This document shows, piece after piece, positions 49,716 through 58,744 of a DNA stretch of 64,000 nucleotides. This DNA comes from Flavihumibacter fluminis. Its GTDB lineage: Bacteria > Bacteroidota > Bacteroidia > Chitinophagales > Chitinophagaceae. The stretch lies in NCBI RefSeq assembly GCF_021491375.1, contig NZ_JAKEVY010000004.1:434001-498000 (forward strand), read 5' to 3'. Numbering within the stretch: the stretch's first letter is position 1; every line of letters begins with the position of its first letter. The translations under genes were made by a program, and so were the position numbers. The notes under the pieces are model-generated. The model was not told the origin of the DNA, ran no database searches, and saw only the letters and a program-made list of their open reading frames with translations.

Positions 49716-52333
49716 GGTTTCAGAACGATTTTATCCAGTTTCAATTCTCCACTCTTTACTTTGATTTCAAACTTTCCGCTACCCTCCAGCTTTAATTGTA
49801 TACTACCGATTGGCAAGCCTTTCCAACGCCCTGTTACATCACCCTGTTTCCATTCCAGTTCAACAGGAGCATTGTTCTTTTCAACTACTACCAATTCCAC
49901 AGCGCTGATTTTTTGCTGCTCCAATCCTTCAAAATCATAACTCAGTCGCGCCCCTGGTAATAGCCTGCGAAAACTGGTGAACCGCGAATAATCAAGCGGC
50001 TTATGCGCCTGGGTTATGATTTCTGCTGTGCCTTCTTCAACTTTCAATAGTTCTGCTTCAACACTCAATGCAGAAGACCAGAAAAAAGGATGTTCTACCT
50101 GATGCCAGGCATCGAGTTGATAAAATACGGGATTGTCTTTATCTAACCCTTTAAGTATGTAAAGACTTCCCTGTCTCGTAATCGGGAAACTGATTCTTTT
50201 TTGGTCCAACAGAATGCTGGTAGTTCTCTTATCAGGTACATTTCCCGCCTGGTTGCTATTCGGTTGGATACTTCCATATATCAGCCATTCATTCTTCCAT
50301 TTCCTCACTATTACCAGATCATTTGGGGCAGAAGCTTCAAACCGAAACAGCGAAGCAGCATTCAGTAATTCTCCCTGTTCAAAAAAATGCGGAGCATGGG
50401 TTCGGATAGCCTGTGCATAAGCGGGGATGGCAACCTGGTATGCGTAGCCTTTTGGATCATACGGACCGATTCCATTGGGCCATTTGCCACCCGGACCAGT
50501 AACATTAAAATATCCCACGTAAAAAAAATCAGCTCCCAGCATGACCATTGATTTTAAAAGTGCCAGCCATTGAGCGGGACGAATATTCTCCTTTTCCTCC
50601 TGCCAGCCAGCAGCAACAAAGGGTGAAAAATTTTTATCCCCTGCCGGGATTTCGGTTGCACGTCCTTTTGCAATCATGCCATACCCATTGTAAGGCCCAT
50701 TTGCGAGTTGCCAGTTGGAAGGAGTAAATGGATAAAAATCCGGCGTAGACCGGATACTGCCATCAGGCATACGATTTACTTTTTTACGGTATTCATAGGC
50801 CCCCCAAAAATCAGGCTGAACAGCAGATACCTGGAAGAAAGAAAAAATCGTTGAAGCTGGCAGGTCTTTTAAGACAATGGATCTGAATCTTTCTTCCATT
50901 TTAGTTTGAAATCTTCCGAAGTACTGTGTTCTGTTCAGTCCGCTGCGTTGAAAATCTTTCCATACTACAGGATCTTGCTTTAGCAGCGTTTCCCTGTAAG
51001 CAGTACCAAATACTTCTCCATTCTCGTTGATGAGCGCAGGAGCGCGTTTTAACCTACTGGTTAACTGAGACAGATAAAACCGAACAGTTTCTGCATCCTG
51101 CTCCATGATCTGCGGGTCCATCAAAGGAGAGAGTTGCTTCTTCCCGTTTACGAGAATGGGTTGCCCCTGTTTTTTTGACAGGTAATTTTTTGAAGCCAGC
51201 TGCTGGGAAAACACATACGGTTTATCTGAGTTATAACCCGCATGACGAGGCTGAATTTGAGCCTGCATCGATATTACAGAATATCCCCATCCCGGCTCTT
51301 GTTGTGCCAATTTAAGTAGTGCACCCGGAACAGTATTGGCATCACCATATATACGGCCGGCAGTTTGGGCATTCTCTCTTAACAAGGGTATATCCAGCCA
51401 ATAATTCCAGCGTTTATACATCTCCGTTTCTATTTCAACAGCAGCAGGGGCCGACCGCTCACTCAGATAATTAATATCCATCCAGGAAACATTGCGGGAA
51501 AGTTTATGCCCCCTGGCATATCGGGGAGAAGGAAACTGTTTTAACTGGTCCGGTAAAGAAACCGTATAACGCGGAAAACCAGGCGCGAACTGCATTGTAT
51601 CAAGCGCAAAACTTGATTTGAAATCAGTTGAACGTTTGCTATTAGTCCCATTCAATGATTGAGTCAGCTTTCGTATCGTAAAACTATCCAGGTATTGGTC
51701 GTACAAACTAACTTCATCCAGCTCAATACTCCCTTTAAATCCATCTGAAGCCTCCAATAAAGCGCTGTTGCCGGAAGGAATAGCAGCTTCCTTCGGATTA
51801 ATTAATACGCCATCCGCCCATATTTCTCTTCTTCCCAGGCGACTGCTGAAATTAAAAACAACCGTATGCCAGTTGCCATCATTATAATAGTCGTACCCAT
51901 AAGGTCCGCTACCGGTAAGATTGGCCCGGTAATAGGAACGGATATTTTTCCCTTCTTTAAGAGCACTGGTAGTGAAACTGAAATAAGGATAGTTGAAAGT
52001 GACTGAAAAATCTTGCCTGGGATAACTGATAAACTCGAAACTTTTTCCCCGAAAACTAATAACCAGTGCAAATGCATCGCCTTTTATTGCCTTGAGCATA
52101 TTCGTTGATACCAGGCAGTTAGCGCCCTCAATCCGGATAGCTTCCCTATTACTGTCAGTTACAGGTTCCATAGTACAGGCACCACCGGCAGAACGCAGCA
52201 CCAGCGATGCTGGCCGACCTTTCTTATAGTCTGCTTTACTAAAGTCAAATTGAGCTACAGGTTTTTTTACCTGCGCCAGACAAGAAATGCTTAACCCAAA
52301 AAGTACAACCAGAATAATTACGCGACCGACCAT
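49712..52333 (-). CDS. Large secreted protein with LamG-like N-terminal domain, function unassigned
   Basis: 873 residues. Signal peptide about 1-21 (VIILVVLFGLSISCLAQ). Residues about 25-225 resemble a concanavalin/LamG beta-sandwich (GNWHTVVFNFSSRLGRREIW, IELDEVSLYDQYLDSF). The middle 300-650 residues are rich in aromatic and acidic residues and look like a (beta/alpha)8 glycoside hydrolase (WMDINYL, GYFNVTGPGGKWPNGIGPYD), and the C-terminal 150 residues a beta-rich domain. No family could be named. Located among glycosyltransferases, it may process or anchor the locus-2 polymer. Confidence 0.55.
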   Translation of the reverse strand: MVGRVIILVVLFGLSISCLAQVKKPVAQFDFSKADYKKGRPASLVLRSAGGACTMEPVTDSNREAIRIEGANCLVSTNMLKAIKGDAFALVISFRGKSFEFISYPRQDFSVTFNYPYFSFTTSALKEGKNIRSYYRANLTGSGPYGYDYYNDGNWHTVVFNFSSRLGRREIWADGVLINPKEAAIPSGNSALLEASDGFKGSIELDEVSLYDQYLDSFTIRKLTQSLNGTNSKRSTDFKSSFALDTMQFAPGFPRYTVSLPDQLKQFPSPRYARGHKLSRNVSWMDINYLSERSAPAAVEIETEMYKRWNYWLDIPLLRENAQTAGRIYGDANTVPGALLKLAQQEPGWGYSVISMQAQIQPRHAGYNSDKPYVFSQQLASKNYLSKKQGQPILVNGKKQLSPLMDPQIMEQDAETVRFYLSQLTSRLKRAPALINENGEVFGTAYRETLLKQDPVVWKDFQRSGLNRTQYFGRFQTKMEERFRSIVLKDLPASTIFSFFQVSAVQPDFWGAYEYRKKVNRMPDGSIRSTPDFYPFTPSNWQLANGPYNGYGMIAKGRATEIPAGDKNFSPFVAAGWQEEKENIRPAQWLALLKSMVMLGADFFYVGYFNVTGPGGKWPNGIGPYDPKGYAYQVAIPAYAQAIRTHAPHFFEQGELLNAASLFRFEASAPNDLVIVRKWKNEWLIYGSIQPNSNQAGNVPDKRTTSILLDQKRISFPITRQGSLYILKGLDKDNPVFYQLDAWHQVEHPFFWSSALSVEAELLKVEEGTAEIITQAHKPLDYSRFTSFRRLLPGARLSYDFEGLEQQKISAVELVVVEKNNAPVELEWKQGDVTGRWKGLPIGSIQLKLEGSGKFEIKVKSGELKLDKIVLKP

Positions 52334-53196
52334 ATGGCTTTTACAAAATCTATCCAGCGAATGGATCCATTCCGTTTAAGAAATTTCGGAATGGAACTAA
52401 CTGAAAAAACGAATGCAATAAAAATGGAAGCCAGTCTTGACTGGTGCTTCTTTAAAAACAAAACAATATTTCTGCGTTTATAGAGAAATCGCCAATCTGT
52501 TTTTTCCAGAGCATCTAAACTTGCGCCTTCATGAACGATACTGTCTACTGGCAAAAAATAAATAGCCTGGTCGGATTGGTTGAGTTTAAAACATAGATCC
52601 TGCTCTTCATTGTACATAAAATATTGCTCATCAAACCCACCAACCTTCAAATAGGCAGATAGGCGTATCATAAAGCAAACACCATTCAGGCAATCAACCT
52701 GCACAGGTTTGTTGGCAACTGCGCTCTGATTTATAGCTGAATATTTTTTTCGGAAGGAAAAAACTCCCGATACCGTTGTAATGGGCAAAATGGTGTTCTG
52801 GACCGTTTTTCCGTCCTGCTCCAATACCCTGGGGCCTACCATGGCAGCGGCCGGATTGGAACTTAAAAATTCGGCTAACACCGTCAGATAGTCGCGGTTC
52901 AAAATTCCGGCATCACTATTAATGACATGAACCAGGGCTTCTTCCTCTTTTGCTGCTATATATTCTACTGCCCGGTTGACACCATACCCGAAGCCGCCGT
53001 TTTTTTGCTGGGGCAAGACTTGAACACCAGGCAGTTTAGTTAGTTCTTTCTGAAGTAATTCCAAAGCCGGTGCTTCAGAAAGGTTATCCACTACCAGAAT
53101 CGAATGCTCCCTGATAGTGCAATTCACCAGTTCAGATGCCAGTCGAATGACATCCTCCGATGTGTTATAATGAACAATAACTGAATAAAGTTTCAC
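52318..53196 (-). CDS. Glycosyltransferase family 2
   Basis: 292 residues, GTG start (53196). YSVIVHYNTSEDVIRLASEL at the N terminus, NGGFGYGVNRAV and the metal-binding HVINSDAGI; NGVCFMIR and FDEQYFMYNEEQDLCFKL are typical of rhamnosyltransferase-like GT2 enzymes. A C-terminal hydrophobic stretch may anchor it to the membrane. First of three consecutive GT2 genes counted from the downstream end. Confidence 0.86.
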   Translation of the reverse strand: MKLYSVIVHYNTSEDVIRLASELVNCTIREHSILVVDNLSEAPALELLQKELTKLPGVQVLPQQKNGGFGYGVNRAVEYIAAKEEEALVHVINSDAGILNRDYLTVLAEFLSSNPAAAMVGPRVLEQDGKTVQNTILPITTVSGVFSFRKKYSAINQSAVANKPVQVDCLNGVCFMIRLSAYLKVGGFDEQYFMYNEEQDLCFKLNQSDQAIYFLPVDSIVHEGASLDALEKTDWRFLYKRRNIVLFLKKHQSRLASIFIAFVFSVSSIPKFLKRNGSIRWIDFVKAIWSVA

Positions 53197-53200
53197 CTGA

Positions 53201-54133
53201 TTACACGTTAAAATGCCGGAAATTCCGGTTGAATAAAAAACCGGTAAAACGTGCCCATTTAATTTTTCGGGCTGGTTTCCGCAATAGCCAGTATTGCATG
53301 GCTACGATGCCTAAACAAAACGCAAATATTATTTTGTAAGCTAAATAATAGACATACCCCGTGTATTGTTTGAAAAAAAGTCCATAACCATACAAGGCAT
53401 CCAATTGCAACCACATTCTGACAGCCGGGTTGCCTGTTCCTGTACCACCTTTTGACTGATGATGAAATACGGCTGCTGATGGTTCTAATAAAATTTTCCG
53501 ACCATCCTTCCAGATTCGCCGACACAATTCGAGGTCAGAACCATAAATAAAAAAACGTTCATCCATCTGGTAATCGGAGCGAAACAGAAGCGCTGCTCCG
53601 GCCGGCTGCTCTAAGGGCTGTGCTTTTGAAAGATCGAGGTCCATGCAGGTATAGCTTCGATAGGAGCTAAACCGGGTCCACCATTTTGCCGGTACAAAAA
53701 ACTCAACCAGCAAGGCAGTAATGGAAGGAAAACGACGAATATAATTTTGAATGCCACCATCCGGATAATACAGGTTGGGAGCTATGGCACCAACCGATGG
53801 ATCCGACCCAAGAATATCAATCAGCTTTTTCCAGCTTTCATCCTTCAGAAAAGCATCCGGATTCAATAAAAAAATATAATCAGCTTCCGCAGCCCGAATG
53901 CCCTGATTGCAGGCAATGGTATAACCCAGATTCCTGTCGTTCAGTAGCAACTTGATTTTGTCAGCAAATGGCAGGAGAGATTCTCTGGTAGTATCGGTTG
54001 AAGCATTATCGATAACAATAATGTTGCCTTCCCCATATTGCAGTACGCTCTTAACACAATCAACTATTAAGTCAGCACAATTATAACTAACGATCACAAA
54101 ACTAACGGACGGTCTTTTTGTCTTTCCAGACAT
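53201..54133 (-). CDS. Glycosyltransferase family 2
   Basis: 310 residues. VSFVIVSYNCADLIVDCVKS opening, RNLGYTIACNQGI, metal-binding LLNPDAFLKDE, ERFFIYGSDLELCRRIWK. Rhamnosyltransferase-like GT2; C-terminal membrane helix (about 265-290). Overlaps the upstream GT2 gene by 32 bp, which is long for these operons. Confidence 0.86.
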   Translation of the reverse strand: MSGKTKRPSVSFVIVSYNCADLIVDCVKSVLQYGEGNIIVIDNASTDTTRESLLPFADKIKLLLNDRNLGYTIACNQGIRAAEADYIFLLNPDAFLKDESWKKLIDILGSDPSVGAIAPNLYYPDGGIQNYIRRFPSITALLVEFFVPAKWWTRFSSYRSYTCMDLDLSKAQPLEQPAGAALLFRSDYQMDERFFIYGSDLELCRRIWKDGRKILLEPSAAVFHHQSKGGTGTGNPAVRMWLQLDALYGYGLFFKQYTGYVYYLAYKIIFAFCLGIVAMQYWLLRKPARKIKWARFTGFLFNRNFRHFNV

Positions 54134-55052
54134 GCTCTAAGGCTTTAGTTGTTTGGTTTACCGGCGTGAAAAAGAACGAACGGGCTTTTTTTAGCAATAG
54201 TTTACTCCCATGGTAAAAAAATCCAAAACCCAGGGCAGAAAATGCTTCATAAATGTTTTTACGAAACTCCTTTGACTGCTTTGCCAGGATGCAATAATTC
54301 AACAGGGAGGTATAATATTCTTTATTGAGACCATGAACTGTTTTGCTTTTATGCAGAATCAAGGGTTTGTTTTTCAATAATACCCTGACCATTGTAGCAT
54401 TCATTTTGTACTGGTTACTGGTCATGCTTCCGAAATGCACACGAACTTTCGATAATACCCTGGGAAGACATCCGAATGTTTTATCAGATAGAGACAAGCG
54501 GAGCCAAAGATCCCAATCTTCGAGTTCGCGCAGGGATTCATCAAAACCACCCTGCTCAAGAACAATTTCTTTTGGAATCAAAATGGTATTAACGTGAATA
54601 AAATTTCCAAATAAAAGATGCCGGAGAATTTGCCCTTCATAAATCGGGAATTGGACCGGGAATGTTGCCTGAAAATTACCTGCTTCAAACCATTCAGAGT
54701 AGCTGTATACGATATCAGTTTCCGGATTGGAACGCAGGTAGTCCAGTTGAGCCGATAGTTTATCGGGTAAAATAACATCATCCGCATCCAGGAATACCAG
54801 GTACTTGCCTGAAGCATGGGCTATCCCGGTATTTCGGGCGCCGGAAAGTCCCCGATTGTCCTGCCGTATGCAATGGAGATTTTGAACATCGGGGTATTTA
54901 TTTTTAAGATACGGCGCTACCGGTTCAGCACTTCCGTCATCAACAACCAGTATTTCATGGGAAGTAAAAGTTGATTGTAAAACGGAATCGATGGCATCTG
55001 CTACAAACTGCAGACTATTGTAACAAGGGATAATAACTGAAACCTCAACCAT
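54102..55052 (-). CDS. Glycosyltransferase family 2
   Basis: 316 residues from the ATG at 55052 (the longer frame to 55094 extends into the previous gene). VEVSVIIPCYNSLQFVADAI, GLSGARNTGI and the metal-binding FLDADDVILPD; RELEDWDLWLRLSLSD follows. Inverting transferase in locus 2. One base gap after the previous gene. Confidence 0.87.
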   Translation of the reverse strand: MVEVSVIIPCYNSLQFVADAIDSVLQSTFTSHEILVVDDGSAEPVAPYLKNKYPDVQNLHCIRQDNRGLSGARNTGIAHASGKYLVFLDADDVILPDKLSAQLDYLRSNPETDIVYSYSEWFEAGNFQATFPVQFPIYEGQILRHLLFGNFIHVNTILIPKEIVLEQGGFDESLRELEDWDLWLRLSLSDKTFGCLPRVLSKVRVHFGSMTSNQYKMNATMVRVLLKNKPLILHKSKTVHGLNKEYYTSLLNYCILAKQSKEFRKNIYEAFSALGFGFFYHGSKLLLKKARSFFFTPVNQTTKALEHVWKDKKTVR

Positions 55053-55053
55053 T

Positions 55054-56145
55054 TCAGACTTGTTCAATAAATACTTTTGTTTTTCGGCCCACATTCACCC
55101 AATTGTATTCTTCCACAATCAATTGCCGGGCATTTTTTCTGAGCTCCTGTAATTTTTCGTAGTTGTTCTTGCAATAGTCAATTTTCTCAATAAGTTCATC
55201 CAGGTTATTATTAACCAGGAATCCTGTTTTGCCATTTTCAACAATCTCAGCCAATTGTCCCATATTATTGGCAAGCACAATCAATTCAAGGCTCAGGTAA
55301 TCAAAAAGTTTTAAAGAAGATCCGTAAAAGCCATATTTACACCAGTCGTAACTATTGTATAAACACAAACCAACATGACTAAGCTGCAACAATTCAGGCA
55401 AACGATCATGACTCACTTCCCCCATCGATAATACATTCGGTAAATATTCCTGGTTATAAACTGACCGGTTACTAAATACGAGAAACAGCAAGTCCGGATC
55501 CCGCTCGGCATAATGGGCAGCCAGTTTCATCAGCATATTGGTTCCCTGCCATGCGATGGCGCCATTTCCAGCCCAGCTCACCACAAATTTACCCCTGACA
55601 ATTTCGCGCAATGGGTTATTCCTGTTCGGCTCCATACGCCGGAATGTTTCAGGATCGGCAGCATTGGGGATAGTGGTTGTATTTTTTATTGAAAGGGCCG
55701 TTTGTGCATAATTTTCAAGAATGGAACTCACTCCGATGCATCCATCACAGAATTTTGCCAGCCATTTTCTTTTACGGTGCTGAAATCGAATCCATCGGCT
55801 CACTTTTTTCGGTACTGATTGCTGATAGTCAACCAGTCTTTCTTCAACTGGCGCGTTCAACTCCCATATCACCTTTATACGTCCAAATGAAACCAGTTTC
55901 AACAGGGTGAACCAATCATTCCACAACCAGGGATTTATTCTTATATAAATAACATCAATGGATCGTATGAACCGAATGAGTCCCCTAATTGATTTCGGGT
56001 GATCAATGGTAATGGAATTGGGGCCAAGCCCAATTGAATGCAGTTCTACAGACTGATCCTTTAATGATTGAAAAAGATGGTAGCCATGAACAGACGCGCT
56101 GCTGGAAAGCGGGTAGAATTTAGTATACACAATTCCGATTCTCAT
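55054..56145 (-). CDS. Glycosyltransferase family 4-like
   Basis: 363 residues. MRIGIVYTKFYPLSSSASVHGYHL opening (given in short: VYTKFYPLSSSASVHGYH), FVVSWAGNGAIAWQGTNMLM donor domain, SSLKLFDYLSLELIVLA in place of EAMACG. Retaining GT-B transferase. Overlaps the flippase gene by 4 bp. Confidence 0.82.
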   Translation of the reverse strand: MRIGIVYTKFYPLSSSASVHGYHLFQSLKDQSVELHSIGLGPNSITIDHPKSIRGLIRFIRSIDVIYIRINPWLWNDWFTLLKLVSFGRIKVIWELNAPVEERLVDYQQSVPKKVSRWIRFQHRKRKWLAKFCDGCIGVSSILENYAQTALSIKNTTTIPNAADPETFRRMEPNRNNPLREIVRGKFVVSWAGNGAIAWQGTNMLMKLAAHYAERDPDLLFLVFSNRSVYNQEYLPNVLSMGEVSHDRLPELLQLSHVGLCLYNSYDWCKYGFYGSSLKLFDYLSLELIVLANNMGQLAEIVENGKTGFLVNNNLDELIEKIDYCKNNYEKLQELRKNARQLIVEEYNWVNVGRKTKVFIEQV

Positions 56146-57590
56146 GCAGCTGATTTCTTTTTAAATACAGATAATAACTCTCTCACGATATCTTTTGAGA
56201 AAACCAATAAAGCAAGCGCATAAATACCGAAAAAAAGAACACCTGCCAATAGCAAGCGGGCAAATGGGTTCAGTTCACTCAACTGATGAATAACCAGCCA
56301 ACCCGATGTTGCTAAAGCCGAATAGAGTATTGATGGTAACAGCGGTTTCAAAAACTGAATTAGATTGATAGAAAGAATTGGGCCAACCAGCCAGTGAACA
56401 TGCGCCACAATTAAAAATAATCCAAAAATAAACTGAACCAGACAAACCCAGAACATCCCCCCAGGCATTGCCAGCAACAAGATTACCGGCGTAATACAGA
56501 GGATAGTTAAATTCCAGAAAAATGCCCATTTAGGTTTACCCGTTGCCAGCAACAGGCCACCCATAGGATTTACAATTGAGCGTATTAAAATATACAGGGA
56601 AAGTACTTGTACTACCGGAATTGCGGCAGTCCATTTGGCACCAAACAGCACCAATACGATATCACTGGCAAACACAGACAAAAATGCGTAAACAGGAAAA
56701 TTGACGAGAGACAGGTAGCGCAAGGTTTTCAGATACAGTGATCTCATGATAGGAACTTCTTCTTTGTATTTTGCTAACAAAGGAAAATTAACCTGTGTCA
56801 AAATTGGATTAATGACCATATAAGGTCGCATGATCAGGTTTTTACCCTGGTTGTATACGCCCAATAATTGAATACCCAAAAAATTTCCAACCAGTAATAC
56901 ATCCACCTGGCGGTTTATAAAATTGATCAGGTTATCCCCCATAACAAATAATCCGAATGAAAAGAAGGGACGGATTGACTTTATTGCAAAAAAGCCGGTA
57001 GGCCTGAAATAGCGACTTCCCATCCGGAAAATAAAAAAGCAGGAAATAACGATTCCTGCCATATGAAGTAGTACTAGTGAGTATACTCCCCAACCATTGT
57101 ATGCGGCCCAAATCCCAACCAAAAAGGACACAGATCTGGCCAGAATATCACGCTGAGCAATTCTTTTAAACTCTAACTGTTTTTGGATCAGGCTGAGATA
57201 AAGACTTTCAACCGGAATTAAAAGAAAGCCGGATGAAACAATCCGAATTACAGGCACCAGCCTGGGCTCTTCGTAGAAAGCAGCCACAACCGGTGCAATC
57301 ACCATTAATAGTGCAAAGAGGAAAATCCCAATAAAAAGACTCAGCCAAAATAAAGAAGACAATTGCTCCTGGCTGATATCTTTTTTTTGAATAATTACTG
57401 CAGAAAAACCAGCGTCCAGAAACAGCTGGGAAAAACCTATCACCACCAGGGCCAGTCCCATAATGCCAAAATCTGAAGTAGTCAGCATCCTGGCAAGGAT
57501 GGAGGTTTGAATAAGTTGAAAAAGAACGCCGGCGAAGGAAGCCAACCCCGTCCATTTAACCCCTTTAAACACTGTTTCAGATAAGCTCAC
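56142..57590 (-). CDS. Lipopolysaccharide-type flippase, Wzx (WzxC-like, locus 2)
   Basis: 482 residues, about fourteen helices; MOP superfamily. GTG start, sharing GTGA with the GT gene upstream. MSLSETVFKGVKWTGLASF and ARMLTTSDFGIMGLALVVIG are the hallmark opening of WzxC/TuaB-like flippases. Translocates the locus-2 repeat unit. Pairs with the inverted polymerase at 47379-48701. Confidence 0.88.
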   Translation of the reverse strand: MSLSETVFKGVKWTGLASFAGVLFQLIQTSILARMLTTSDFGIMGLALVVIGFSQLFLDAGFSAVIIQKKDISQEQLSSLFWLSLFIGIFLFALLMVIAPVVAAFYEEPRLVPVIRIVSSGFLLIPVESLYLSLIQKQLEFKRIAQRDILARSVSFLVGIWAAYNGWGVYSLVLLHMAGIVISCFFIFRMGSRYFRPTGFFAIKSIRPFFSFGLFVMGDNLINFINRQVDVLLVGNFLGIQLLGVYNQGKNLIMRPYMVINPILTQVNFPLLAKYKEEVPIMRSLYLKTLRYLSLVNFPVYAFLSVFASDIVLVLFGAKWTAAIPVVQVLSLYILIRSIVNPMGGLLLATGKPKWAFFWNLTILCITPVILLLAMPGGMFWVCLVQFIFGLFLIVAHVHWLVGPILSINLIQFLKPLLPSILYSALATSGWLVIHQLSELNPFARLLLAGVLFFGIYALALLVFSKDIVRELLSVFKKKSAA

Positions 57591-58723
57591 GGCGTATTAC
57601 CTGGTTTCACATTCACAACTGATTCAATGGTTTTATAGATGCATTGAATATGACGTTCCAATGAAAAATTGGCTGCAATTCTGGATCTGGACCGCTCCCC
57701 CATCTGCCTTGCCAATGATGCATCTTCAAGAATGGTTTTCATATTCAGAACCATGGAATTCACATCATGTTCTTCACACAACAAACCGGTTTCTCCATGC
57801 ACGATGATATCCGGAATTCCTGCATGCAAGGTTGAAACAACAGGCAATGCCGCTGCTGACGCTTCCAGTATCGCTACCGGAGTTCCTTCGGAATCGCCAT
57901 TTTCAGCAGTAACGGAATGCTGCACAAAGGCTCTGACATGTTGCATCTGTTCTGCAATCTGCTCACTGCTCAGAACTCCACAAAAATGGACCTTATCTGA
58001 AATTCCTAATGAATTGACAAGTGCAACACAGGATGAATATCGCTCACCGGATCCAACCATATATAGTGTTGAATTTGGATATTCTTTAGATACCTCGAAA
58101 AATGCTTTTATAGTTAGCTCAGGTGCTTTTTTCTCAACAAATCTTCCAACTGCGAGAAATGCCTGACAGTTGTAATCCGGTTTTACCTGGAAGTAGTGAT
58201 CAGCTGGTCCATAATGGTTCAGAATCATTTTCTCCGGAGGACATCCCATGCGTTCCAGCACATTTTTCATATGATTCGAGACGACAAAAATACCACTGGC
58301 AAAATGGAACATCTTTTTATACTTTTCACGCAGCGGTTCAACCACCAATCGATTGGTAGCATCATATCCATGAAAATGTACGAAAAGGGGAATATCCAAC
58401 CGTTCACAAACCTTTTGAACCGCAACGCCTGTCATTCCATACTCAGCAAGTACTGCCTGAATCTGATTTCTTTTTAGATATCTCGCCAAGGCTTTTTCGT
58501 GGGGACATAATAGACCCGGAAATAACGTTTGCCAAAACCTGTTCAGCTTGGATGTCCAGTTGTTTAGCTTGTAGCAATATTGTCCATCTTCTGATTCAAC
58601 TGGCAAAAATCCACCAAACAGATAATAAACAGATGCGGGAATTCTGCTTCTGTGAAACTGAATGAATGTTTCTGAATATTGCTGTTGATTGGGTGAAACG
58701 ATAGCCAGCCTGAAAGTTTTCAT
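57587..58723 (-). CDS. Glycosyltransferase family 4
   Basis: 378 residues. FLAVGRFVEKKAPELTIKAF opens the donor site, MVGSGERYSSCVALV and EGTPVAILEASAAALPVVST carry the conserved glutamates. WcaL/AmsK-like GT4 of exopolysaccharide loci by motif order. 21 bp after wzc. Confidence 0.87.
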   Translation of the reverse strand: MKTFRLAIVSPNQQQYSETFIQFHRSRIPASVYYLFGGFLPVESEDGQYCYKLNNWTSKLNRFWQTLFPGLLCPHEKALARYLKRNQIQAVLAEYGMTGVAVQKVCERLDIPLFVHFHGYDATNRLVVEPLREKYKKMFHFASGIFVVSNHMKNVLERMGCPPEKMILNHYGPADHYFQVKPDYNCQAFLAVGRFVEKKAPELTIKAFFEVSKEYPNSTLYMVGSGERYSSCVALVNSLGISDKVHFCGVLSSEQIAEQMQHVRAFVQHSVTAENGDSEGTPVAILEASAAALPVVSTLHAGIPDIIVHGETGLLCEEHDVNSMVLNMKTILEDASLARQMGERSRSRIAANFSLERHIQCIYKTIESVVNVKPGNTP

Positions 58724-58744
58724 GGATATTACTTCTACTAATCA

